Source: Bacteroidetes bacterium HLUCCA01
GTDB lineage: Bacteria; Bacteroidota; Rhodothermia; Balneolales; HLUCCA01
NCBI GenBank assembly: GCA_001314545.1
Contig: LIHN01000005.1
Span: 1-64,000, forward strand
Direction: 5' to 3'
Length of the DNA: 64,000 nucleotides
The number at the start of each line of letters is the position of its first letter. Positions within the stretch are counted from its first letter, which is position 1. The notes below the pieces were generated by a model. The model worked only from the letters and a program-made list of their open reading frames with translations, did no database searches and was not told the origin of the DNA. A program made the translations under genes and the position numbers. Below, piece by piece: positions 44,967 to 53,674 of the stretch.

Positions 44967-44995
44967 GGTTTTCCGGGGTATCACCCCGGAAAACC
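44967..44995. terminator. Perfect 12-bp hairpin between convergent genes
   Basis: GGTTTTCCGGGG and CCCCGGAAAACC pair perfectly around TATCA. It lies 19 nt from the 3' end of the amylase gene and after the repeat block behind the M48 gene. A bidirectional terminator is the likely role. Confidence 0.6.
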
Positions 44996-45014
44996 AATCC
45001 AATCTGAATCCCTG

Positions 45015-47768
45015 CTACTTGATTAAGGTCATTTTTCCGGTTTGAAGCATGCCTCCGAACTCAATGCGGTACAGGTACATTCCGGAGGGCAGGTTCCCGG
45101 CCGTGAAGGGCAGCGCGAAGGTACCCGCACCCGGGAAAAATCCATCCCTCTGATCTACCAGCCGACCCGCCGTATCAAATACCTGCAACTGAACCCGACC
45201 TCCTTCCGGCAGGGTGAAGCTCACGCTGGTTGAAGGATTGAAGGGATTCGGGTAGTTGCCAAGCAACTCAAATCCGCCGGGCTGATCTGTGGCAGTAAGT
45301 GAGGTCGATGTAGACACGCTGAAGCTATAGTCCTGTCCGCTGTTATTGTCCCAGGTTCCGGCCCCGTTATTGAACACGAAATTGATTTCGGTGGCATCCG
45401 ATGGAGCCTGAATCGTGAGTGTCCATTGGTCGTCCCGGCGGGTCATGGCTGTTGTGGTCACATTGCTCCATCCGTTGTAGCCCCAGTGCAGGTTCACCTG
45501 CGAGGCACCGGCAAGACTTCCGGCGTAGGTGAGCGTGAATTCCTGACCGGCAATCACGGGATCAGGTTCAACGGTGAAGACCGGCGGCGGCTCATTGCCT
45601 TCGCTATCCGTTACCGTCACGTTGTAATCGTTATCATTGTTGTTGTCCCAGGTATCGGCCCCGTTATTGAACACCATATTCAGCTCGCGACCGGCCTCCG
45701 ACGGGACGGTCATCGTCAGCGTCCAGACGTCGCCCTGTTTGCTCATAGCGGTGGTAGTTACGCTGGTCCAGCCGTCGTAGCCCCAGTGCATATTCACCTG
45801 AGACGCGTCATTCAGAAATCCATCGTATGTCACGGTCAGTGATTCACCGGATATGGCCGGATTGGGGTTGAATCCGAGGGTTGCCGGTTCAGCCGGCGGA
45901 TCCTGCGTGCCCCCGTCATCGCCCCCATCGCCCTGGGAACCGCTGGCGTCGGTCTGGAAGAATCCCGCACCCAGATCGCCGATCATGCCCGGGCCGTCCA
46001 GCACGTAAATCCCCGCCGAGGAGGGCGCCACCGTGAATCGGATAGAGCCGTTGGAAACGCTGATTTCGTGACCGGTGACGGCATCCCGGTACACACCGTT
46101 GCGGATACCGCTGAAATTGAACTCCACCTGCCCGTCTTTGGCAAGACCCACCACTGCATAGCTTTCCCCGTTGTTGTAATCGCGTACGATACCCACGCCG
46201 TTACCCCCGCCGTTGCCGCCCCATCGCCAGCTGCCTTTCTGAAGGGCCGGTATAGCCCGTCGGATGGCATTCAGCTTGCGGATGTGCTGGTAGACGGTGT
46301 GATTGGGTGCATCGGCAAACTGATCGCCGAAGTAGGCCCGACCGGTTTCGTCAATGGAGCGCTGATGGCCGCCGTACTGAATATCGGCATACTCCCCGCG
46401 CTTGAACTGGATTTCGGTGCCGTAGTACAAAGAGGGGATGCCTCGCCAGGTCCACATAAAATTCAAGGCTGCGGTGAGATTTCGGGCGTCACCCCCGTAG
46501 CGACGGTTCCAGTCGTTGTTGGGACCAAAATCATGGTTGTCCAGAAAGGTTACCAATTCATCGGGATTGGCGTAGAGATGGTCGTATCGGGCCGCTGCCA
46601 TCACGTTGCTGAAGCTTTCACCCTTTTCAAACATGTGGAAGGTGGCCATGGCGTAGAAATCGAGCACGGCCATGCCGGAAGGTTCGGAGTTACCCACCGC
46701 GCCCCGCCAGGTGTACCAGTGCGGATTAATTTCCTCCACATTATGCAGTTCGTGACGTTTCTGGGCGACCTCGCCGAAGATGAACAGGTCGGGATTGATT
46801 TTTTTGAACTCATCCAGGAACCATTGAACGTCTTCTTTGCTCATGTGCTTGATGGTATCCCATCGGAAGCCGTCTACTCCCATTTCGATGTAGGTACGGT
46901 AGGCGTCCAGCATGTACTGACGCAGCACCGGTGATCCGGTATTCAGATCGGGCGTGTCTTCATGCAGGGCCCGGTTGTACAGGTTTTCGGTGTCATCGTA
47001 GCCCTGAGCGAAACCGTTTCCGGAGTGATGATACCAGTCGTTGGAGGTGGTATTGATGTAACTGACGGTGTTGGGCCAGTTGTAGGCAGCCAGGTTCTCA
47101 TTGTAGGGTGCCGGCAGGCGGGCTACGTTGGCCCGACTCCAGATTTTGCCGTCATCGGGATTGGGCGTGAGGCCGTCATACTCCCAGTCAGGATTGTCAG
47201 GGAGGGGATTTCCGTTGAGGTCTTGTCCCCAGGGCTGGTCGGGGTCGGTGTTATAGCGAATCTCCGCGTGGTCTTTGATGCCGAACCGGCCGGAATGGTT
47301 GGTGACGATGTCCAGCACGATTTTCATGTCCCGGGCATGCACTTCGTTTATGAGATCCTGAAACGTAGCCCCGGGCGACTCCAGTCGTGGATCAACGCGG
47401 GTGAAGTCCCAGGCATGGTACCCGTGGTAGTCCAGCGGACTGCGATTGTGTACGATAGGCGTGATCCAGATTGCGGTAAAACCCAGGTCCTGAATGTAAT
47501 CCAGCTTCTCGATGAGCCCCTTGAAATCGCCCCGCCAGGTTACATCCTGAGGATCGGTTATGGCGGGATTGATATTGGGATCCGGGTTGTAACTGGACCA
47601 CTCGTTGGGCACATTGTTGGAGGGGTCGCCGTCAAAAAAACGGGTAGTAAGCAGGAAATAGATACTTTCCTCCCGGAAATCGACCTGGGCCACGGCCGTG
47701 GCCGACAACCCGATGGTGATAAACATACTCAGCAGAAGTGCCTTGACGGCTATGTAAGAAACTTTCAT
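45015..47768 (-). CDS. Secreted GH13 alpha-amylase with two starch-binding modules and sorting domain
   Basis: This 917-residue protein starts with a signal peptide (1-28, SATAVAQ). A GH13 catalytic domain occupies about 30-590, with DIVTNHSG (region I), GVDGFRWDTIKHM (nucleophile Asp), IFGEVAQKR (acid/base Glu) and TFLDNHDFGP (region IV). Two similar CBM25-like modules follow (about 640-730 and 740-825), each with VNMHWGYDGW or VNLHWGYNGW and NFVFNNGAGTWDNN. The C-terminus, LLGNYPNPFNPSTSVSFTLPEGG to SGMYLYRIEFGG, is a type IX secretion sorting domain. It would hydrolyse starch or glycogen outside the cell. LacI-type operators bracket its leader. The second CBM is probably a duplication of the first. 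Confidence 0.93.
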   Translation of the reverse strand: MKVSYIAVKALLLSMFITIGLSATAVAQVDFREESIYFLLTTRFFDGDPSNNVPNEWSSYNPDPNINPAITDPQDVTWRGDFKGLIEKLDYIQDLGFTAIWITPIVHNRSPLDYHGYHAWDFTRVDPRLESPGATFQDLINEVHARDMKIVLDIVTNHSGRFGIKDHAEIRYNTDPDQPWGQDLNGNPLPDNPDWEYDGLTPNPDDGKIWSRANVARLPAPYNENLAAYNWPNTVSYINTTSNDWYHHSGNGFAQGYDDTENLYNRALHEDTPDLNTGSPVLRQYMLDAYRTYIEMGVDGFRWDTIKHMSKEDVQWFLDEFKKINPDLFIFGEVAQKRHELHNVEEINPHWYTWRGAVGNSEPSGMAVLDFYAMATFHMFEKGESFSNVMAAARYDHLYANPDELVTFLDNHDFGPNNDWNRRYGGDARNLTAALNFMWTWRGIPSLYYGTEIQFKRGEYADIQYGGHQRSIDETGRAYFGDQFADAPNHTVYQHIRKLNAIRRAIPALQKGSWRWGGNGGGNGVGIVRDYNNGESYAVVGLAKDGQVEFNFSGIRNGVYRDAVTGHEISVSNGSIRFTVAPSSAGIYVLDGPGMIGDLGAGFFQTDASGSQGDGGDDGGTQDPPAEPATLGFNPNPAISGESLTVTYDGFLNDASQVNMHWGYDGWTSVTTTAMSKQGDVWTLTMTVPSEAGRELNMVFNNGADTWDNNNDNDYNVTVTDSEGNEPPPVFTVEPDPVIAGQEFTLTYAGSLAGASQVNLHWGYNGWSNVTTTAMTRRDDQWTLTIQAPSDATEINFVFNNGAGTWDNNSGQDYSFSVSTSTSLTATDQPGGFELLGNYPNPFNPSTSVSFTLPEGGRVQLQVFDTAGRLVDQRDGFFPGAGTFALPFTAGNLPSGMYLYRIEFGGMLQTGKMTLIK

Positions 47769-47780
47769 GTAAGCGCTTTC
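47769..47780 (-). promoter_or_regulatory. LacI-type operator copy 1 at the amylase start
   Basis: GTAAGCGCTTTC sits immediately before the amylase ATG and differs from the perfect palindrome GTAAGCGCTTAC at 47857 at one position. The AAGCGCTT core is typical of LacI/GalR-family operators. A repressor bound here would overlap translation initiation or the transcription unit start. Confidence 0.6.
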
Positions 47781-47793
47781 ATAAAGGTGCGAT

Positions 47794-47814
47794 AAAAAAG
47801 CCGCTGACAGCGGC
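47794..47814 (-). terminator. Hairpin with T run in the amylase leader (attenuator or terminator)
   Basis: On the minus strand GCCGCT-GTC-AGCGGC is followed at once by TTTTTT, a short terminator-like hairpin 26 nt before the ATG. It may stop read-through from the upstream queA and DUF1343 genes or attenuate amylase transcripts. Confidence 0.5.
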
Positions 47815-47856
47815 CGAATCTCCTGTCAACCTATTTTTATTTTTTGTAAAATTCAA

Positions 47857-47868
47857 GTAAGCGCTTAC
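47857..47868 (-). promoter_or_regulatory. LacI-type operator copy 2 upstream of amylase promoter region
   Basis: GTAAGCGCTTAC is a perfect 12-bp palindrome, 88 bp upstream of the first copy, with a strongly AT-rich stretch (TTTTACAAAAAATAAAAATAG on the minus strand) between. Two sites at this distance fit repression by DNA looping. No LacI-family gene is in the window. Confidence 0.68.
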
Positions 47869-47906
47869 AGATTCCGCAGCGAAATGATTTGCACAGCTGC
47901 AATGGG

Positions 47907-48062
47907 GTTATGCACGGGCCCATCTCTGTCTGTCCGGTAACGGAGGTTTTACTGCGACCGGGAAATGCGCGTGCCCGGCTCTGCCCGATCGGTTACAGAG
48001 GTTTAGCTGCGGCCGGGTTATGCACGAGGCCCGACTCTGCCCGATCGGTTACGGAGGTTTTA
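47907..48062. repeat. 55-56-bp tandem repeat between amylase and DUF1343 genes
   Basis: The block GGTAACGGAGGTTTT / GGTTACAGAGGTTT / GGTTACGGAGGTTTT recurs near 47936, 47991 and 48047, each with following TGCGRCCGGG and GCCCGRCTCTGCCCGATC. Three diverged copies are visible. No coding frame is plausible. Confidence 0.75.
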
Positions 48063-48137
48063 ATGGGTGAATATGCTGCCTGCGGGGAGGTCCCGCCTTC
48101 CGTGGGGGAACGGACCTTTTTCCGTGGTGGAGTGGGT

Positions 48138-49328
48138 TCAGGTGTACAGCAGTATAGCGCTTCGTTGCTGCAAAAATTCCTCCCTGCCGGAATTTTCGAT
48201 CTCCGTGAGTTCCTGCGTGCTGCCATTTCGCTCAATCCACAATCGCAGCGTATCGGTGCCATTGAGTATATCAATGGGCATGGCATCATTTTCGTATTCA
48301 AACGGAGGCGGTCTCCAGCCAAAATCAGTCCCCATACGATGATATAATTCCCGAAGTACAATCTGCGCGGCCTTCCAGCTGCCCGATGTCGGTTCCCCGG
48401 CGGAACTTGCAACATGTACCTGATATCCGTGACAATTCTGCCCCTGCCATTTCTCGAAGGTCGGGACAAAGGTGTGCGGCCTAAGCCGGAAGAGTTCACA
48501 GCCGCCCTGCTGCAAAGCCTGATTGATCGCTCTGACATGGGTATGCGCCAGCAGTCGGGGGTGACCGAAGAGTTCGAAAGGCCTGACCGTACCCCGACCT
48601 TCACTCAATACGGTCCCTTCCATCAGTACAAATCCCGGGTAGACCGACAGGGTGTGGAGGGTTGCCAGATTGGGCGATGGCAGTACCCACGGCAGTCCGG
48701 TTTCCGTGAATCCGGACCGGCGATTCCAACCGGTGCAGCCTATTACCACCGGCTCATCGCCGGCATCCAAGTACCGGCTGGCGTAACGGGCCACCTCGCC
48801 CGCAGTCATTCCGTGTCGCATGGGCAGCGGATGAAGCCCGACAAACGAGGAAAACGCAGGTTGAAGGAGGTTTCCCTCGATGGTTACGCCATCCAGCGGA
48901 TTGGGCCGGTCCAGAATTACAACCCTGACGCCATGCTGATGGCAGGCTTTCATGGCCAGTATCATGGTCCAGATGTAGGTGTATACCCGCACGCCGATAT
49001 CACTTAGGTCGATGACCAGGGTGTCAATATGCTGCAGCATTTCAGCGGTGGGTTCGCGGGTTTCCGAGTAGAGGCTGAAAACCGGGATACCATATACGGT
49101 GTGCTCCTGATGGGGCGACTCAATCATGTTGTCCTGCGCATCGGTGTTGAAACCGTGCTGGGGACCAAAAAGTGCGGTCAGCCTGGAACCCAGCAGGCGG
49201 TGCAGGATGTCGGCTCCGTGCTGCAGGTTGCGGTCTACCGAGGCGCTGTGCCCCAGGTAGCCTACCCTTCCGTGAAGGTGTTCGAGGAGTTCGGGTTCGT
49301 GTTGTAGTCGGTCAAGTCCGGTAAGCAT
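48138..49328 (-). CDS. DUF1343 protein, NamZ-like exo-muramidase family (GH171)
   Basis: This 396-residue protein shows the DUF1343 pattern. The N-terminal Rossmann-like part has LGSRLTALFGPQHGFNTDAQDNMIES and YGIPVFSLYSETREPTAEML, then TLVIDLSDIGVRVYTYIWTMILAMKACHQHG, VILDRPNPLDGVTIEGNLL and the Gly/His stretch LHPLPMRHGMTAGEVARYA. The C-terminal part has LSEGRGTVRPFELFG. Characterised members are exo-beta-N-acetylmuramidases used in cell-wall recycling. No signal peptide is visible, so cytoplasmic action on imported wall fragments is likely, unlike secreted homologues. It is 7 nt downstream of queA on the same strand. Confidence 0.9.
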   Translation of the reverse strand: MLTGLDRLQHEPELLEHLHGRVGYLGHSASVDRNLQHGADILHRLLGSRLTALFGPQHGFNTDAQDNMIESPHQEHTVYGIPVFSLYSETREPTAEMLQHIDTLVIDLSDIGVRVYTYIWTMILAMKACHQHGVRVVILDRPNPLDGVTIEGNLLQPAFSSFVGLHPLPMRHGMTAGEVARYASRYLDAGDEPVVIGCTGWNRRSGFTETGLPWVLPSPNLATLHTLSVYPGFVLMEGTVLSEGRGTVRPFELFGHPRLLAHTHVRAINQALQQGGCELFRLRPHTFVPTFEKWQGQNCHGYQVHVASSAGEPTSGSWKAAQIVLRELYHRMGTDFGWRPPPFEYENDAMPIDILNGTDTLRLWIERNGSTQELTEIENSGREEFLQQRSAILLYT

Positions 49329-49335
49329 GGGTCTG

Positions 49336-50337
49336 TCATAGTATCAGCATCGCATCCCCGAAGCTGTAGAAGCGGTACTTTTCGGCGATGGCGTGCGCGT
49401 AGATACGGTGCATTTCGTCCAGTCCGGTAAGTGCGGCAACCAGCATGAGCAGGGTGCTTTTGGGCAGGTGAAAGTTGGTAATCAGGGCATCCAGTCCGCG
49501 GTAGGTGTAGCCCGGCGTGATGAAAATATCGGTGCTGCCCGAGCCGGCGGCAAAAATCCGCTTATGAGGCTCACCATCGGCTATGGATTCCAGCGTCCGG
49601 GCGCTGGTAGTACCCACGGCTGTGATATGTTTCGAACGCTCAAGCATGCCGGCATTTTGCGCGTCAATACTGTACCATTCGCTGTGCATGACATGATCTT
49701 CAATCTGCTCGACTTTAACCGGCGCGAAGGTGCCCATACCTACGTGGAGGGTGAGTTCAACGATGGACCGGCCTGAGTCTTGCAGCTGGTCCAGCAGCTC
49801 CGTGGTGAAATGAAGTCCTGCCGTGGGCGCGGCTTTGCTCCCCTCGTCTTTGGCGTACACCGTCTGGTATTCATCGGCAAGCGACTCATCCTGGGCAATG
49901 TAGGGGGGGAATGGGGTTAGCCGATGGGGTTCCCATGCCGGCTCGGTGAGTGGGGGGTGCAGTTTCAGAGTACGCACTCCATCTTCCTGCATTTCCAGGG
50001 TTTCGGCAGTGAGTCCCGGAGCCAGTTCGGTAATTTTTCCCGGACGAAATTTCTTGCCCGGTCTGACCAGCGCTTCGGCCGTGGTATCATTGATTTGGCG
50101 GAGTACAAAGATTTCCAGTCCTCCGAAAACCATGCGTGCTTTTTCAACTTTGCTGTTGTTGACTACGATGGTTGTGTCTTTGGGAAGCCAGTTGCCGATG
50201 TTGTAAAACACATCGTCTGTGATTGCGCGGGTTTTACGGTCATAGACCAACAGCCGGGCGTGGTCGCGCGGGGAGGCGGGGCGTTGGGCGATGAGCGCCT
50301 CCGGCAGGGTGAAGTCGAAGTCGTTGATGGTATACAT
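49336..50337 (-). CDS. queA: S-adenosylmethionine:tRNA ribosyltransferase-isomerase
   Basis: ATG 50337 (MYTINDFDFTLPEALIAQRP) gives 333 residues; the longer ORF to 50388 adds an unlikely start. QueA features run throughout: FDFTLPEALIAQRPASPRDHARLLVYDR, PKDTTIVVNNSKV, KDEGSKAAPTAGLHFTTELLDQL, VELTLHVGMGTFAPVK, DHVMHSEWYSI, AVGTTSARTLES and TDIFITPGYTYRGLDALITNFHLPKSTLLMLVAAL. It adds the ribosyl moiety of SAM to 7-aminomethyl-7-deazaguanine in tRNA during queuosine synthesis. It is a little shorter than average but complete. It shares an operon with the DUF1343 gene, an association that may be only co-transcription. Confidence 0.96.
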   Translation of the reverse strand: MYTINDFDFTLPEALIAQRPASPRDHARLLVYDRKTRAITDDVFYNIGNWLPKDTTIVVNNSKVEKARMVFGGLEIFVLRQINDTTAEALVRPGKKFRPGKITELAPGLTAETLEMQEDGVRTLKLHPPLTEPAWEPHRLTPFPPYIAQDESLADEYQTVYAKDEGSKAAPTAGLHFTTELLDQLQDSGRSIVELTLHVGMGTFAPVKVEQIEDHVMHSEWYSIDAQNAGMLERSKHITAVGTTSARTLESIADGEPHKRIFAAGSGSTDIFITPGYTYRGLDALITNFHLPKSTLLMLVAALTGLDEMHRIYAHAIAEKYRFYSFGDAMLIL

Positions 50338-50656
50338 GGACGGAAAAATACGCAGATTTTTGATGTAGCGGGGTTGAAGCCCGGACATTCGGGTTGTTTT
50401 TTAGTGTCGCACTTTTGGTTGTGGTTGCTTAGCTTGCAAATCGGCGTTGTTGCTGGCTGGTGTGCGTATGTCCCGGCTGTCGGCGTTGTTGCTGGCTGGT
50501 GCGCTTGTGCCCCTGCACCCGCCCTGTTGCACCCACAGACGGCACCCGCCCGACCTGCAAACCGCATCGCAGCCCCGCCGAAATTCGTCGTACTGTTATT
50601 CCCGCTGAACAGACCTGCATGCAGGTCCGGTATCTGTAACCATCCCGACAAACCCC
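50338..50656. other. Divergent intergenic region with 39-bp repeat
   Basis: The 319-nt gap between queA and the amidohydrolase holds CGGCGTTGTTGCTGGCTGGTG at 50442-50462 and again at 50481-50501, a 39-bp-period duplication. Promoters for both divergent genes should lie here, but I cannot assign them. ORFs through the gap look spurious. Confidence 0.5.
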
Positions 50657-52246
50657 ATGAAACTTTTCCTCGTACTCGCCCTGCTGACCTTGATTTCCTG
50701 CTCACGTGACGTCCTGCCGCCAACCGACGTTACCTACGATGTGCTCATTGAAAACGCCCGGATTATCGACGGTACCGGTGCTCCGGCCTTCCACGGATCG
50801 GTGCTGGTGCGGGATGGTCTCATAGCGTATGCCGGACCGGCTTCGTTGGCAGACTACCAGGCTGCGCACAGAATAGATGCTGCCGGCAGGGTGGTGGCCC
50901 CCGGATTTATTGACGCCCACGCCCATGGAAACGCCGAAATGAACCCGGTGTTTCGCAATTTCTGGTCGCAGGGCGTGACCTCCATCGCACTGGGAATGGA
51001 TGGCCGGAGTCCGGGAATGGATGATCTTCCGGCATGGATGCAGCGTGTAGAGGAAGCCCGACCAGGGGTGAATATCATTCATTTTGCAGGACACGGCACC
51101 GCTCGGGAGTATGCCGGACTGCCCCTCGAACAGGGTGCCGCAACCGATGAACAGCTGGATGCACTTGTGCAGGTAATTGGTTCACAGCTTGCCGCAGGAT
51201 CGTTCGGGGTGTCTACCGGCATCGAGTACATCCCGGGTGTCTTCGCCGACCGGAGGGAGCTGGCCAGGGTTGCGCAGACGGTTGCCCGTTATGACGGATT
51301 GGTAACGTCCCATGTGCGTAGTGAAGACGATGATGCGGTCAAGGCTTCGGTGCGGGAGCTGATTACGATGGGGGCCGACGGCGGAGCGCGGGTGAATGTT
51401 TCCCATATTAAAATTGTGTATGCCAACGATACCTCCGAGGCAGAGGGTGTGCTGGCGGTGATGGACAGTGCCCGTGCGGCGGGTGTGGAGATTACGGCCG
51501 ATGTCTACCCATACACGGCCAGTTATACCGGAATCGGGATACTCTACCCGGACTGGGCCCTGCCTCCGAATAATTTCGAGGAGGTGCGCCAGGAGCAACG
51601 CGTGGAGCTGGCCGGGTACCTGCGTAACCGCGTAAATCGCCGTAATGGTCCGGAAGCTACCTTGCTAGGCACAGCGCCCTGGTCCGGCCGGACCCTGGCT
51701 GAGATTGCCGACAGCCTGGATAAACCCTTCGAAGAGGTGCTCATCGACCATATTCCGCCGGGTTCAGCCAGTGCAGCTTACTTTGTCATGAACCTGGATG
51801 TGATGCGACGATTTCTGACGGATCCCATGGTTTCTGTGTCGAGTGACGGGTCGCCTACGATGCTGCATCCACGGGGGTACGGCAGTTTTTCGCGTATCAT
51901 CCGGCAGTTTGTTCAGGAGGAAGACACCCTTTCTCTGGAGGAGGCCGTCTACAAAATGAGCCTGATGACGGCAGAAATTATGCGGCTGGACCGCCGACGG
52001 GATGGGGAGGCTCTGGCCGGGGGCGAGCCGCTGACGGATATCCGTTATGCTCCACGCGGTGCGCTCAGGGAAGGTTTTGCAGCGGACATCGTGGTGTTTA
52101 ATCCGGAAAATGTGCAGGATACGGCTACGTTTGAGCGGCCGCACCAGTTCGCACTGGGGATGGATTATGTGATGGTCAACGGGATTCTGGTGCAGCAGGA
52201 CGGTGTGCCGACCGAGGTGCGGCCGGGCCTGGTGCTGCGCCGGTAA
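50657..52246 (+). CDS. N-acyl-D-amino-acid deacylase family amidohydrolase, lipoprotein
   Basis: This 529-residue protein has a lipoprotein signal (MKLFLVLALLTLISC, lipid Cys15) and the amidohydrolase fold. VVAPGFIDAHAHGNAE gives the first metal histidines. SFGVSTGIEYIPGVFADRRELARVA, LVTSHVRSEDD, VNVSHIKIVYANDTSEA and EITADVYPYTASYTGIG supply further conserved ligand regions, VSVSSDGSPTMLHPRGYGSF supplies the late Asp, and GFAADIVVFNP is the C-terminal strand. This is the D-aminoacylase pattern, with removal of acyl groups from N-acyl-D-amino acids or related dipeptides. The envelope location suggests wall-derived or environmental substrates. It is divergent from queA. Confidence 0.9.
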   Translation: MKLFLVLALLTLISCSRDVLPPTDVTYDVLIENARIIDGTGAPAFHGSVLVRDGLIAYAGPASLADYQAAHRIDAAGRVVAPGFIDAHAHGNAEMNPVFRNFWSQGVTSIALGMDGRSPGMDDLPAWMQRVEEARPGVNIIHFAGHGTAREYAGLPLEQGAATDEQLDALVQVIGSQLAAGSFGVSTGIEYIPGVFADRRELARVAQTVARYDGLVTSHVRSEDDDAVKASVRELITMGADGGARVNVSHIKIVYANDTSEAEGVLAVMDSARAAGVEITADVYPYTASYTGIGILYPDWALPPNNFEEVRQEQRVELAGYLRNRVNRRNGPEATLLGTAPWSGRTLAEIADSLDKPFEEVLIDHIPPGSASAAYFVMNLDVMRRFLTDPMVSVSSDGSPTMLHPRGYGSFSRIIRQFVQEEDTLSLEEAVYKMSLMTAEIMRLDRRRDGEALAGGEPLTDIRYAPRGALREGFAADIVVFNPENVQDTATFERPHQFALGMDYVMVNGILVQQDGVPTEVRPGLVLRR

Positions 52247-52281
52247 AACTTTTTTCAGCGGAGTTGACCTGTACGTTGCCC

Positions 52282-52367
52282 GACCGCTGCATCCTGCAAG
52301 CAGGCAGCATCATAGCCATGATAAGACCGCTGTATCCGGCAAGCGGGCAGCATCATACCCATGATAA
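52282..52367. repeat. 43-bp tandem duplication between convergent genes
   Basis: GACCGCTG.ATCC.GCAAGC.GGCAGCATCATA.CCATGATAA occurs at 52282-52324 and again at 52325-52367, with four differences. A partial third GACCGC follows. It fills the gap between the amidohydrolase and the convergent phosphoesterase. Confidence 0.82.
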
Positions 52368-52433
52368 GACCGCCCGGTGATGGCAGCGGAAGGACCCGGG
52401 AGGACTTCCTATGCGAACCCCTCCCGGCGTGCA

Positions 52434-53627
52434 TCAGCGTTGGCGTCTGCCAATCTCGATTTCATAAAGCCGGCGTTGTTCCCGCTCGAAATCCGCCCGC
52501 TCGGCCATACGCTCCCTTTCCAGGGTATCGCCGGGCTCCAGCTGGTGCTCCCACTCAAATTCCTGTCGCCACCAGTTCAGCGAGCCGTCTTTGCCGGCCG
52601 CCAGCACGGTGTAGCCGGGCTTGAATCCCCGCCAGTTACCACCCCACCAGGCCGCGCTCACGCTTTGCGAGGTGATGTACCAGATTCCGTTGTAGTAGTA
52701 ATCTTCAATCTGGTGGGAATGACCCTGCAGCACAGCTTTCACACCGTGGCGCTCCAGAATTTCCCGTAGTGCACGGTTGTCGTCTACCACCATGTGGTTC
52801 ATGGCCCGGGCTTCGGGGTCGCCGCTGATCTGGCCGGTGTTGCAAAACGCCGCGATGTGCATGACACAAACGGTGGGCATCCCAGCATGGGCGCCCAGAT
52901 CAAACCGAAGCCATTCCAGCTGTTCTTCCCCTATCCGGCCTACATAGCCGGGACCGTGTTCGGCCTGTACCTGATGGATGGTGTCCAATACTACAAAATG
53001 CCAGCCATTGTGATTAAAGCTGTAGTAGGGCGAGGGCATTCCGGTAGCTTCCATAATCATGCCTTTGCCGATATCCGGGTCGTCAGCCGGAACTTTACGA
53101 CGTGCCGACAATCCCAGCACATCGTGGTTGCCAATGCATCCGTACCAGGGCATATTGAGCTGGTTGGAGGCAGAAGTAAACAAATCGATCATGTCGATGA
53201 AGTCGTCTTTTTCATTGTACAGGCCGTCAAAGGCCATATCGCCTCCCATGAGTACCAGCTCGGGCGCGGGATCAAGCGCGTTTACACTGGCAATACATTG
53301 CGCATACCCTTCGTGACCCTTCCGGAGCCTGCGAACGTGCATATCCGTGAGGTGCGCAAAGTGAAATGCCGTGTTTTCATCGGTAATGGTTGCATTTCCG
53401 GCCGGCATCACGGGCTGTTTGCGGGCAATAACCGGATTGGCAGCTCCGCCCAGCAGACCGAGTCCGCCGGCGCCCAGCGCCAGTTTTTTTAGAAAATCGC
53501 GACGTGAGTTGCCGTCGGCTTGCGGGTTGGTCTGCACTGCACCATCCCGGACAACTGAATCCGGTTTTTCCTGCGCTGAGGATGAGGCATTTGGTTCTGT
53601 AGGGGTATTCGAGGTGTTTGATTTCAT
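52434..53627 (-). CDS. Tat-exported metallophosphoesterase
   Basis: This 397-residue calcineurin-like enzyme has a twin-arginine signal at about 41-70 (NSRRDFLKKLALGAGGLGLLGGAA) after a Ser/Pro-rich N-terminal stretch. The binuclear metal site is complete: FAHLTDMHVRR (DxH), VLMGGDMAF (GD), YGCIGNHDV (GNHD), TVCVMHIAAF and LQGHSHQIEDYYYNG (GHSH). It acts outside the cytoplasm, probably as a phosphodiesterase or phosphatase; the substrate is not visible. It is the last gene before the convergent amidohydrolase and is 48 nt downstream of the class-A-like hydrolase gene on the same strand. Confidence 0.93.
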   Translation of the reverse strand: MKSNTSNTPTEPNASSSAQEKPDSVVRDGAVQTNPQADGNSRRDFLKKLALGAGGLGLLGGAANPVIARKQPVMPAGNATITDENTAFHFAHLTDMHVRRLRKGHEGYAQCIASVNALDPAPELVLMGGDMAFDGLYNEKDDFIDMIDLFTSASNQLNMPWYGCIGNHDVLGLSARRKVPADDPDIGKGMIMEATGMPSPYYSFNHNGWHFVVLDTIHQVQAEHGPGYVGRIGEEQLEWLRFDLGAHAGMPTVCVMHIAAFCNTGQISGDPEARAMNHMVVDDNRALREILERHGVKAVLQGHSHQIEDYYYNGIWYITSQSVSAAWWGGNWRGFKPGYTVLAAGKDGSLNWWRQEFEWEHQLEPGDTLERERMAERADFEREQRRLYEIEIGRRQR

Positions 53628-53674
53628 GGTATTGTACTGTAGATGATAGCGTTACCTCCGGTTGCCGCCGGAGC

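Noticed and set aside
49924-50709. 261-residue plus-strand ORF across queA and its upstream gap
   Set aside because: It is antisense to the clear queA frame and the remainder covers the 39-bp repeat. Composition is not protein-like.
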